Assembly (NCBI GenBank): GCA_019918135.1 | Contig: WBZZ01002490.1 | Span: forward strand, 124,001-188,000 | From: Paulinella micropora | Taxonomy: Eukaryota; Cercozoa; Imbricatea; Euglyphida; Paulinellidae | Direction: 5' to 3' | Length of the DNA: 64,000 bases | Shown: positions 28,000 to 35,869 of the stretch, piece by piece | Numbering within the stretch: position 1 is the first letter of the stretch | How the letters are laid out: each line of letters begins with the position of its first letter | Notes under the pieces: model-generated | Seen by the model: only the letters and a program-made list of their open reading frames with translations | The model's database searches: none | Told to the model about the DNA's origin: nothing | Program-made: the position numbers and the translations under genes

Positions 28000-28498
28000 C
28001 ACACAAGATCAAAACACAAAATCACAACTGGGACACAAAAACGAGAAATCTGTGCACAGAACGATAACACGAAATCGAAACATGAAATTATAACCAAGCC
28101 ACGAAACGAGGAATCTGTGCACAAAACGAAAACACGAATTCGAAACATGAAATCACAACAAAGCAACGAAACGAAAAATCTGCACACAGAACGAAAACAC
28201 GAAATCGAAACATGAAATCACAACAAAGCAACGAAACGAGAAATCTGCACACAGAACAAAAACACGAGATCGAAATACGAAAATCACGACGAAGCAACGA
28301 AACTAGAAATCTGTGCACAAAACGAAAACACGAATTCGAAACATGAAATCACAACAAAGCAACGAAACGAAAAATCTGCACACAGAACGAAAACACGAAC
28401 TCGAAACACGAAACCACGACGAGACTACGAAACGAGAAATCTGCGCACAGAGCGAAAACACAAAGTCGAAACGTGGAATCACGACCAAGCAACGAGTG
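28000..28498 (+). repeat. Minisatellite of about 62 bp, copy A
   Basis: Roughly eight tandem units built from GAAATCTGCGCACAGAACG, AAAACACGAAATCGAAACAC and GAAATCACGACCAAGCAACG. The plus strand is A-rich and nearly free of T; the minus-strand ORFs across it (FVSLLCRDF-type) are only a by-product. It separates two divergent genes. Confidence 0.85.
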
Positions 28499-29349
28499 TT
28501 ATTTAGCAAGAAAAGCCACCGCAAAATACCGTCGTACGAATTTTCTGTGCACATTGTTCAAGACGACACAGTGTGATGTGCACGCGGGCTCGATAGGCGT
28601 TACCTTGCGAAAAAAGCTTTTCTGGGGCGATTCCGTGTGCAGACTCCTTCGCAAAATGACACTCCCTCAAGATTGAAACGCCTAGACAGTGCCTGAGAAT
28701 TCGCTGCAACGTATTCGCCTCTAATATGAGGGCTTTTGCCTCGGCAGTCTGGAAGGCCTAAGCAAAGAAAAGAAAAGTTCTGCAGTCGAAAAACGTACTT
28801 AACTGTGCTAGCTTTGCGCATGCTCTAGATCTGCCAAATATGATTGTACCTCCAAGAGTTGGTTGGCGTTAAGATCCAATGCGCCAATGACCAGCCTCTT
28901 CACTAGCAAAACAGCAAGGCATTCAAGTCTTGCTGCTGCTCGCAGCAAGAGCAAGGATGGTGATGGGTTGTGAGCTTACGGGGATAGCTAGTCCCGATGA
29001 CGGAGGTTTCTTTTGTAACCGTTGGAAAGTTTTGCATAAGTTGCCCTCTCTTTGAGAGACCGCACTGCACCCTTTGCTTTTAGTGTGTGTGTATCCGCCC
29101 CCCTTTTTTGTGTGCTGTGCACAAAGCAACTAAAACAAGCCCCTCCCCCCCCCCAAAAAAAAACGGCTCGCTTCATGTTCTTGCTTTTGCTTGCAGACGG
29201 ATCTGGTATCATTCATTGAGCACAATGCGCTTGAAACTGGTTCGAAAATACACTTCTTTTAAGTACTTAGCTGTGAGTGCTCGGGAAAGGACGGCGTCCC
29301 CCCTAAGTGTGCGTTCGCACAAGATAAAAGAGTCTTACGCACTTTGTTC
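28499..29349 (+). promoter_or_regulatory. Long conserved leader of the zinc-protein gene, copy A
   Basis: No gene. The 850 bases are conserved with 43215-44068, including TACCTCCAAGAGTTGGTTGG, CTTTGAGAGACCGC, CTCGCTTCATGTTCTTGCTT and a TATA-like ACAAGATAAAAGAG about 25 bases before the ATG at 29350. The length and conservation suggest an upstream regulatory region or a transcribed leader. Confidence 0.4.
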
Positions 29350-30903
29350 ATGAGGCAACGCAGACGCGCTTTAGCTAAGCAGCTGCTGCCATCGTCGAGA
29401 GCCGAGGGGGAGGCTGAGGATTCGTGCCGGGCCAGAGCGCGCCGTGCTGCCAATCGCATGGCCGCACGAGATCACAGCCTCCTAGCAGTTGCGCAACGAG
29501 GGCGCAAGATTCGCAGCCGCCCCTTCACGGTGACGAACTTGACTCCTGCCTTACGAACGCCCGGGGCGCAGCGTGGGCGACGACGACGCTGGGGCACAGT
29601 TCCTTTGCCGAAGAAGACGAGCGACGCTCAGACGGAGAGCTCCGGGCTAGCAACTTCCGCAGAGAGCGCGCGTCTTGCTAGCCCGGAGCCGCACTCGGGT
29701 GACGACGACGACGACAAGGACCGGGGTGGTCAGGAAGGTTCGCAATGTGCGCACGAGGTGGAAATGCAAGTGGAGGGCGAGGAAATCGAGCTGCAGCCAG
29801 GCGTGGCCTCGCCGCCCTTCCAATTGCGTACGCCCTGCGGCCTGGACGACGAGTGCGCACAAGAAGACGGCGCAGGGGGGCTGCAGGAAAAAGAAGAAGA
29901 CGATCACGCCCCAGCGCCTCTGCCCGATCTCCCCCAAGGTCAGGAATCAGGTTCAGCCTTGTTGTTGCTGGCGGACTCGGCGACGCGCGTCCCCAGCTCT
30001 CCAACCGCCGGCTGCAGCGTCGCCAGACCTCTGGAGAAGAAGCAGTACGACTGGGACAAGATTGCGCAGGCCACGGAAGCAAGGTGCCCCGGCTGCCTTC
30101 TGCGCATAGCGGCAGACGGCTGCCACCGCTGCGTCAGCTGCGACCGTGCCACCCACCCGTTTGACGCCTGCTCACTGGCCATCGGCGAGGAGGGCTATGG
30201 GCAGGCGCGCATGTGTCTGCCTTGCAACCAAGTTCAGCACGCCGAAGCCAAACACCAGCGCCAGCAGCAGCGCCCGCCCGCGGCCCCGTGCCAGTCTTTG
30301 CGCTTCAACGCTCTACAAGGAGCCTTACCCAGCTTGTACAAAGCTGAGGTCAACCAGGCCCGCCTCGTCCTGGAGCAAGGAAAGTCTCTGTCCTCTCGCC
30401 GGATCTGGCGCGCTTCCGAGAAGAAGTGGCTTTGCTTGCGCAAATCCTGCCTGCGAGCCAACGAGTACGTCATACTCCCAGACGGGAAGGAGCAGCCGTG
30501 CCAGAACTGCGGCACGCCCATGCAGTACTGCAGGAGTCTGGACCCCACGGGCTACAAGTGGGGGGCGGTTCGCTACACCTGCGCTACCCACGGCTGCAAG
30601 GCGGTGGCGACTACCTTCTGCATGCCCAGCTGGGAGTGCTTTTGCAGCGCCTGCGGCGTGGTGGAGCTGCAAGCCGCCGCTGCTTACATCAACAGCCCAT
30701 GCGTCGTCTGTGACCAGACCAGCGTCAGGCTCAGCGGAGATCTACTGGTGCCCCTTTGCTCTGATTGCCCCGTGCCCGTGGCCGACTCGGAGAGGCTGCA
30801 AGCGGCGGAACCCCGTGCACCCTCTCAGCCCCGCACACGCGCAGGCGAAGAAGCAGTAGAAGAAGAAGAGCTCCAGGAGGATGACAACACTGACTCCGAT
30901 TAA
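29350..30903 (+). CDS. Large multi-zinc-cluster protein, copy A
   Basis: 517 aa. The ATG at 29350 is chosen because both copies align from MRQRRRA. Basic Arg-rich N terminus (1-90), acidic middle (DDDDDKDRGG), then zinc-type clusters: C246PGC...CHRCVSC...C (246-300), WLCLRKSCL...CQNCGTPMQYC...CATHGC...CFCSACG (about 360-445), CVVCDQTS...CSDCP (about 455-480), and a very acidic tail (EEEELQEDDNTDSD). The spacing recalls treble-clef or RING/PHD-like modules but fits no family I can name. Basic head, zinc core and acidic tail suggest a nuclear DNA- or chromatin-binding protein. Divergent from the SET-like gene, and always duplicated with it. Confidence 0.8.
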   Translation: MRQRRRALAKQLLPSSRAEGEAEDSCRARARRAANRMAARDHSLLAVAQRGRKIRSRPFTVTNLTPALRTPGAQRGRRRRWGTVPLPKKTSDAQTESSGLATSAESARLASPEPHSGDDDDDKDRGGQEGSQCAHEVEMQVEGEEIELQPGVASPPFQLRTPCGLDDECAQEDGAGGLQEKEEDDHAPAPLPDLPQGQESGSALLLLADSATRVPSSPTAGCSVARPLEKKQYDWDKIAQATEARCPGCLLRIAADGCHRCVSCDRATHPFDACSLAIGEEGYGQARMCLPCNQVQHAEAKHQRQQQRPPAAPCQSLRFNALQGALPSLYKAEVNQARLVLEQGKSLSSRRIWRASEKKWLCLRKSCLRANEYVILPDGKEQPCQNCGTPMQYCRSLDPTGYKWGAVRYTCATHGCKAVATTFCMPSWECFCSACGVVELQAAAAYINSPCVVCDQTSVRLSGDLLVPLCSDCPVPVADSERLQAAEPRAPSQPRTRAGEEAVEEEELQEDDNTDSD

Positions 30904-31440
30904 AGTGGGGTGTTACTAGAAAAGTAAAAGAAACTCCTTTTTTGAAAAAAATACAAGCTGTGCTGCGCGTGACTCGTTGCCCGCCGTGTTTTTTCGGGGT
31001 GCTATCTACTGCTATTTGTGTGCTGAGAATGTACAAAAAAGAAATAATAAAAAAAAATCACTGACAAAGTTTTAATCGTGGCACTGAAAACTTAAAAGAC
31101 TGTCGGAAGCTCGACAAATTCTTACACCCTTGGGGACGGAGCTTCGAAGACAGCTTGATCCTCCCCGGCCCCTTCCTCTCTTGGTTTTCAGTGCCCATTA
31201 TTAAAACCTTGTCAAGTATTTCTTTTTATTAATTTTTTTTACACCGGCGAAGCGCGCCCCTGCCCTCCCTCTCCCGCTCCCGATTCTCAGACAGTGGACT
31301 AAGACAATTCGTGCTTCCTCCCTCTTCCCTGCCTCTTCCCTTTGCACGCGCAAAAAAGGGACGAGAGGGGGGGGGGGGAGCACACCCCGCCCCCTTCTTC
31401 TTCCTCCTTCCCTCCCCTTTCTACTCTTCTTCCCTCCCCG
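30904..31440 (+). terminator. 3' flank of zinc-protein gene A with 3' cassette
   Basis: Shared with copy B: GTGGGGTGTTACTAG after the stop, then at about 31025-31095 AATGTACAAAAAAGAAATAA, TAAAAAAAAATCACTGACAA and AGTTTTAATCGTGGCACTGA. This is the clearest case of the recurring cassette downstream of an intact gene (about 120 bases past the stop) and supports reading it as a 3' end or polyadenylation signal. From 31110 on, cassettes in the opposite orientation and pyrimidine tracts follow. Confidence 0.5.
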
Positions 31441-32000
31441 TCTGTTCCCTTTGTTGTTGGGCAAAAAAAAATTCTTTTCCGTTTTTCATATTTTTCTGAC
31501 CTTGCGCACGATGATGGCCGAGCCATGGCACGGACGGGACCCCGTCTGGGTAGTGAGGCTCTTGTCCTCCTAGCACATTGACCACCGCCCATCCATCCGC
31601 CACAGGGCCGTACTGGAGCACGGTGCTCCGCTCCTAGTTCGCAGTGCCCCCAAAATGTAAGACCGCCGAGCTGTAATTCAGAGGGAGGGAAAAAAGAAAG
31701 GGATAGGGGGGGGGGGGCGCCCCCCCCGTCTGTTCCCTTTGTTGTCGGGCAAAAAAGATTTTTTTTCCTCTTTTCATATTTTTCTGACCTTTCGCACAGT
31801 GGACGAGCCATGGCACAGACAGGACGCCATCGTGGTGGTGAGGCTTTTGTCCTCCTAGCACCTTGACCATCGCCCACCCATCCGCCGCAGGGTCGTGCTC
31901 GAGCACGGTGCGCAAGATCTGCGGAAATAGGAAAATATGAAAAATGGAAAAGAAATTTTTCTTCTGAACGCGTTTGCACGCGCTCTGAGGAGGGACGAGG
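31441..32000 (+). repeat. R4 repeat, two copies
   Basis: Two related copies (about 31445-31630 and 31735-31990) with GGGCAAAAAAAAATTCTTTT, TTTTTCATATTTTTCTGACC, CCGAGCCATGGCACGGAC, TCCTCCTAGCACATTGACCA and CCGCAGGGTCGTGCTCGAGC. More copies lie at 56690-56990, 57480-57640 and 57960-58110. No frame is shared by all copies. The GC-rich half could derive from a gene. Confidence 0.6.
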
Positions 32001-32078
32001 GGAGGGGGGATAGCAGGGGGACAAGGGAAACAGAGGGACGAGAGGGAGGACGGGGAGGGGGGGGCACACCCCGCTTTT
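32001..32078. repeat. Purine tract between R4 and the next ORF
   Basis: GAGGGAGGA-type purine tract, no gene. Confidence 0.4.
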
Positions 32079-32459
32079 TCATGTACACGTTCTCAGTGCC
32101 AAGATTAAAAATTTTTCTCGCGTGGTTTTTTCTTGTACACCGGCGAAGCGCCCCCCTGCCCTCCCCCCCCCCCCCCCCCCCCCCCCCCCCATCTGAGCGA
32201 GTGCGTCGTGCAGCTCCAGGCTTCTAACAACGGTTTTGACGTCGCTTTGGAAAGCATCCTTGTTAAACATTTTACTACGGCACGCGCATGAAGCGAACTC
32301 TTCGACATATTCTCGACCCCAATGTTGGATTGTAAAACTTGCTGTTCTGTATTCTCTGTACTCGCACTGAGCGCTAAACTTACATATTAAAGCTGATTTG
32401 TATGCCCACAGCAAGGGTATGTCGCACGGTTTACAGAACAGCACGCGAGATTCTTCCAC
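32079..32459 (-). CDS. Hypothetical protein, possible fragment
   Basis: Minus-strand ORF without an ATG (a GTG lies at 32459). It reads LFCKPCDIPLLWAYKSALIC, YREYRTASFTIQHWGREYVE and KTVVRSLELHDALAQM, with natural composition, up to a run of about 30 C (32161-32191) that makes poly-Gly. The tract probably marks the real end or a break. Family not recognised. Confidence 0.35.
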   Translation of the reverse strand: MEESRVLFCKPCDIPLLWAYKSALICKFSAQCEYREYRTASFTIQHWGREYVEEFASCACRSKMFNKDAFQSDVKTVVRSLELHDALAQMGGGGGGGGGRAGGRFAGVQEKTTREKFLILALRTCT

Positions 32460-32644
32460 GGCGTTGCCCCTTCCGTTCGTCAGCCCCCCGGTCCCAAGTC
32501 TAAAACTGTAGAAATTTAATTCAGCGTAGATTTGTAATTTTTCAGTGCTCCCCCTCCCTCACTCTTCCACCTTCCATTCGTTAGCCGCCCGATGCCAAGT
32601 CTAAGACTGTCGAAATTCAATTCAGCGTAGATTGTACTTTTTCA
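32460..32644. repeat. Variant 3' cassettes
   Basis: Two variants (about 32490-32550 and 32590-32650) with CCAAGTCTAAGACTGTCGAA and ATTCAATTCAGCGTAGATT; another copy is at about 45945-45995. They directly precede the coding part of the next ORF. Confidence 0.5.
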
Positions 32645-33133
32645 GTGCGCCCTTCCCCCGCTGTTCCTTCCTCCCCGACAGGCGCACGACAAGAGAAAGG
32701 GAGTGTGCTGCTTTGCCCTAATCTAACCAGCTTTGCGGATGCAATCTTGTTGTACGAGGAGAAGTCGCACCAGTGTTTGTCAGTGGTGGCAACCACGGAG
32801 GGAAACGTGTCGGAACCTGTATGGCTGGCGTTGCAGCTGGCGGAATGTAGCCCTGGCGCCACCGCGCTGCAAACCTTTGGACTTTTTAACGCTTCGAGCT
32901 TCAGTAATTGCACGTCGTTCAAAAAGCCGTCTTTTGAAGAGGACGGAGTTGTCGATGACAGGATTGGCTTTCACATGCTCTTGTACAATGACGCGAATGA
33001 CAATAATTACGGGCTTGCACAAAGCACTGATAACCCCAACTGCCGCGAGAGTGTGCTGTCGCATATGACTCTCCCCATTAACTTTCTAAGTAAACTGCCA
33101 ATCGCAGGAGGTGCACAAATCAAGAATTTTTAA
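32645..33133 (+). CDS. Hypothetical protein, N terminus uncertain
   Basis: Open frame of 162 codons from a GTG at 32645; the natural-looking part starts near LCPNLTSFADAILLYEEKSH and continues FGLFNASSFSNCTSFKKPSF, GFHMLLYNDANDNNYGLAQS to SKLPIAGGAQIKNF. N-glycosylation-like sites (NAS, NCT) fit an extracellular domain. With no ATG near the start it looks 5'-truncated. A TAATAAA follows the stop, and the gene converges on the LRR gene ending at 33202. Confidence 0.45.
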   Translation: MRPSPAVPSSPTGARQEKGSVLLCPNLTSFADAILLYEEKSHQCLSVVATTEGNVSEPVWLALQLAECSPGATALQTFGLFNASSFSNCTSFKKPSFEEDGVVDDRIGFHMLLYNDANDNNYGLAQSTDNPNCRESVLSHMTLPINFLSKLPIAGGAQIKNF

Positions 33134-33201
33134 TAAAACAGGACAAAAACTCTGGCGCTGCCGGACCACCTTCGACCCCCACGCCGCCGAAGCTAGCGTG
33201 C

Positions 33202-34464
33202 TCATCGATTTTCCGTGTCCAGGAGACCCTTGCAATCCGTAAGATCTAAGCGTTGGAAGTCTGTTAGCTGTGACAAAAAGGGCAGCCCGTCTTTTGTTAG
33301 CTTCTTGCACCCCGAAAGGTTCAAATCCTGCAGCGCCGGGAAACGCGCCACCAAGTCGCGCAACCCCGCGTCCTTTAGATCGTAGCACCGAGACAGATTA
33401 AGCTTGCGCAAGCTGGACGCTCGCGCCTTGGGCGGTTTCTTGCCCCTTGGCCTACGCGAGGGTTCTTCGCCCGTCAGTAGAGAACAATCTGAAACATCTA
33501 ATTCTTCGAGCGCGGGGAAGTTGGCCGCCGACAAGTACGCCCAGATCGCATCCGTTAGCTTGAAGCAGGTCGACAAGCTTAGCCGCCGCAGCAGAGGAAG
33601 ATTTCCCGACAAGTGCGCCACCCCCGCGTCCGTGATCTTGGCGCAATATTGCAGACTGAGGACCTGTAGTGCAGGAAAATTCTTTTTTGACAAGTGCACC
33701 AAGACTTGGTCAGTGGTCCAGGGGCAATAAGAGAGATCTAGCTCCTGGAGCTGCGGACAGCCCTGTTGCGCAAAGTGAGTCAGACCCTCGGTCGTAAGCC
33801 CAAAGCAGCGAGAGAGGCGTAGTCGTTTCAGCTGGGGGGGCAGGTGGCGCAGTGCCTTGTACGTGATGGCTGCACAAGATTCCAGATCTAGCTCTTGGAG
33901 ATGCGGCAGCAAGCTAATGACTTGCTGAAGACCTTTGTCCGTAAGCTTCGAAAGCCCTCCGAGAACTAGCCGCCGAGCCCCGCTGAAGTTTGTTACAAAC
34001 TGCGCCAGCGCGTCGTCCGCTAGCTGTGAGCAGCCCGACAGATCTAATCCTTGGACGCGGAGGCTGCGAAGCATTGCCAGAGCCGGCGGGTCAGGGAGCG
34101 TGTTATTGCGTACCACTACTTTACGAACCGGCGCGCCCGCGCGTGCCCAAGCGCAGCCATACTGCAGCAGCAAGTGTACATCTACTGGCTTGCTCAGGTC
34201 CAGCTCGGATAGGTCGTGTTTCTTGCTTCGATATTCCAAGAAATCGTCCATGGACGTTGTGCCAGCAAAGAGGCTGCTCACGGAAAAGGGGCGCGGCGCA
34301 CCGCTCCCTGCCTTGCAAACAGTCTTGCAAACCTTCTTGAACGGAGGGCTTGGTGGCGACGAAGGCGGCGTTGGAGGATTGCTTGGGGGCAACGGCGACG
34401 ACGGCGAGGACAACGCCGGAGCTTCTTTGCGCATAGTAGCAGCAGCTCCTTTTCGTTTAGGCAT
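33202..34464 (-). CDS. Leucine-rich-repeat protein (AMN1/FBXL type), intact
   Basis: 420 aa; the ATG at 34464 gives MPKRKGAAATMRKEAP, a short basic start. Then a Pro/Ser-rich linker (SPPSPPFKKVCK), a helical segment (SMDDFLEYRSKKHDLSELDL), and 10-11 cysteine-containing LRRs about 26 residues long (LQELDLESCAAITYKALRHL, LQELDLSYCPWTTDQVLVHL, LQVLSLQYCAKITDAGVAHL), ending LDLTDCKGLLDTENR. This repeat type occurs in substrate receptors of SCF ubiquitin ligases and in AMN1. A canonical F-box is not obvious. It is the only undamaged LRR gene here and a likely relative of 17308-19440. Confidence 0.8.
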   Translation of the reverse strand: MPKRKGAAATMRKEAPALSSPSSPLPPSNPPTPPSSPPSPPFKKVCKTVCKAGSGAPRPFSVSSLFAGTTSMDDFLEYRSKKHDLSELDLSKPVDVHLLLQYGCAWARAGAPVRKVVVRNNTLPDPPALAMLRSLRVQGLDLSGCSQLADDALAQFVTNFSGARRLVLGGLSKLTDKGLQQVISLLPHLQELDLESCAAITYKALRHLPPQLKRLRLSRCFGLTTEGLTHFAQQGCPQLQELDLSYCPWTTDQVLVHLSKKNFPALQVLSLQYCAKITDAGVAHLSGNLPLLRRLSLSTCFKLTDAIWAYLSAANFPALEELDVSDCSLLTGEEPSRRPRGKKPPKARASSLRKLNLSRCYDLKDAGLRDLVARFPALQDLNLSGCKKLTKDGLPFLSQLTDFQRLDLTDCKGLLDTENR

Positions 34465-34946
34465 TGCTGGGAAACACCAAAAATGGCTTTTGCTCGTCAC
34501 ACAAGCTCCCTGGGTCTGTGCATAAGGGGGGGAGGTGCTGCCCCCGTCTCACAGAGGGGGGGGGGGCGCCCCCCCCCCTCTCTTCTTTTGTTTTGCGCAG
34601 AACTTGTCGCCAGATTTGCGATGCGCGTGCCTGGAATGATATGGCAGAAAAAGACAGTATTGCCAGAAAAGCCCGAGAACGCTGCCTTTTTCGGCCATAT
34701 CAACATGCACAGATCGCCGAGCCGCCTTCGCTAAAAGCGTCATGAAGAACTCAGCCGCTTGGGCGTCGGCGAGTCCTAAGCCCCGCGGGCTGCCCTGGTG
34801 GCAGCCCGCGGGTGTCCATGAGGCAGTCGAGATCGCGACACTTCACGAGCGAGGGCTCTGTATGTCGGCTCCTTTTGGTGAGGCGAGGTACGGCTTTGCC
34901 TGCCACATGCACAAAAAAAAGAAACGCTAGCTGACCAACAGCAACC
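34465..34946. repeat. R1 fragment and LRR-gene scrap
   Basis: R1 piece at about 34555-34745 with the second hairpin (34637-34702). Then a GC hairpin (GCCCCGCGGGCTGCCC / GGTGGCAGCCCGCGGG, 34777-34812) joined to about 60 bases matching the LRR gene at 17308 (minus strand VKCRDLDCLMDTRGLPPG). So an LRR-gene scrap moved together with a GC hairpin. Confidence 0.6.
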
Positions 34947-35410
34947 ATGAGCACCACCACTTCTACCAGCACGAGCCAGGCCGACCAGACGGAACGCCGG
35001 CCTGCCCCTGCCTCCGGGGAGAATCCGCCTAGGAAGAAAGCACGCCTGCAAGCTGAGCGTGCGCAACCCGCTACCAGGCCTGTACTAGCGGAAGCCGACC
35101 TAGCGCGAACGCAGAAGCAGCGGGCCCTTTGCTTCGTGAGCTTTTTTGAGCCCTGGCGGGCGCTTGCGCGCTGCTGCAACCACTGCAAGAAGTCAACGAA
35201 GAGGCCGTCGAGCGCGGAGAGTGCTACGCCGTGTGTGAGTGTGAATGGGAGAATTGTGGGGAATTATTGTACGACGAACAGTATGAAAAGTGTCCGTGTG
35301 GCGCTGTCTGGGACCCGGCGACAAGGGCGGCAGCTGAACAAAACCTCGGCCTTGTCGCCGGGCCAGATGAGCTCAGCGCCTTGCAAGTCATCTTTGTGCT
35401 AGGATTTTGA
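34947..35410 (+). CDS. Small zinc-ribbon protein, split between frames
   Basis: ATG at 34947 gives MSTTTSTSTSQADQTERRPA and ENPPRKKARLQAERAQPATR (nuclear-signal-like), continuing to KQRALCFVSFF. The zinc part is in another frame and ends at the TGA at 35408: ECYAVCECEWENCGELLYDE, EKCPCGAVWDPATRAAAEQN. The frame changes near 35140. The last 25 or so bases recur as a fragment at 24236. Short acidic and basic parts plus a four-Cys ribbon suggest a nuclear adaptor; family unknown. Confidence 0.5.
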
Positions 35411-35869
35411 AAAAAGAAGGCTTGGTCGTGATTTTCCCTTGTTGTAGCTTGCGGCTGTCGAGCAAGTGCGCGCTTTGCCGGTGTACAAAAAAAGAATAAT
35501 AAAAAGAATCCTTGACAAAGTTTTAATTTTGGCACTGAGAAGTAAGAGATGGAGAGAGAAGAGTGGCAGAAAGGATTTGAGGATATCCTTCCTTTTATTA
35601 CGAACACGCGTCGAGGTCCCTGAAGACCTGGTCGAGCAGCGCTTGTCTGAGGCGCAGGCTGGTGCGCGACGGTCCGTCGTGTCTGAAGAAGGGGCGTTCA
35701 TCGTCGGGCATCATTAGGTTTTGCCACAGGAATGAGACTAGGAGCAGCCATGGCTCCCCGAGAGCCCTGCCGAGGTCGGCGGCCCGGCGGAGCTAACGAC
35801 CAGAGAGCGCAGACGCCTTCGTGTCCCCGTTGGTCCGTCCCATACCGAAACACCCGAAATGCGCGCACG
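35411..35869 (+). terminator. 3' cassette and unassigned sequence
   Basis: A 3' cassette lies at about 35480-35555 (GTGTACAAAAAAAGAATAAT, TTGACAAAGTTTTAATTTTG), 75 bases past the zinc-ribbon gene. From 35560 to 35870 the sequence is complex without a supported gene; it leads into the satellite. Confidence 0.45.

Larger units (their letters stand above)
27163..31106. repeat. Cassette A: duplicated SET-like gene, minisatellite, zinc-protein block
   Basis: The whole block recurs at 41233-45871 (cassette B) in the same orientation and order: SET-like gene (minus), minisatellite, about 850 bases of leader, zinc-protein gene (plus), 3' cassette. Left and right edges agree to within a few bases (ATAAAACCACCGACGGAAAT; AACTTAAAAGACTGTCGGA). 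Coding parts are very similar; length differences come mainly from the minisatellite and small indels. Confidence 0.85.

Noticed and set aside
28000-28498. CRISPR-like array
   Set aside because: Units of about 62 bp are contiguous variants of one sequence, without distinct spacers and conserved direct repeats; no cas genes.
32161-32191. Poly-Gly protein segment
   Set aside because: It is a homopolymer C run, prone to length error, and more likely lies outside the coding region.
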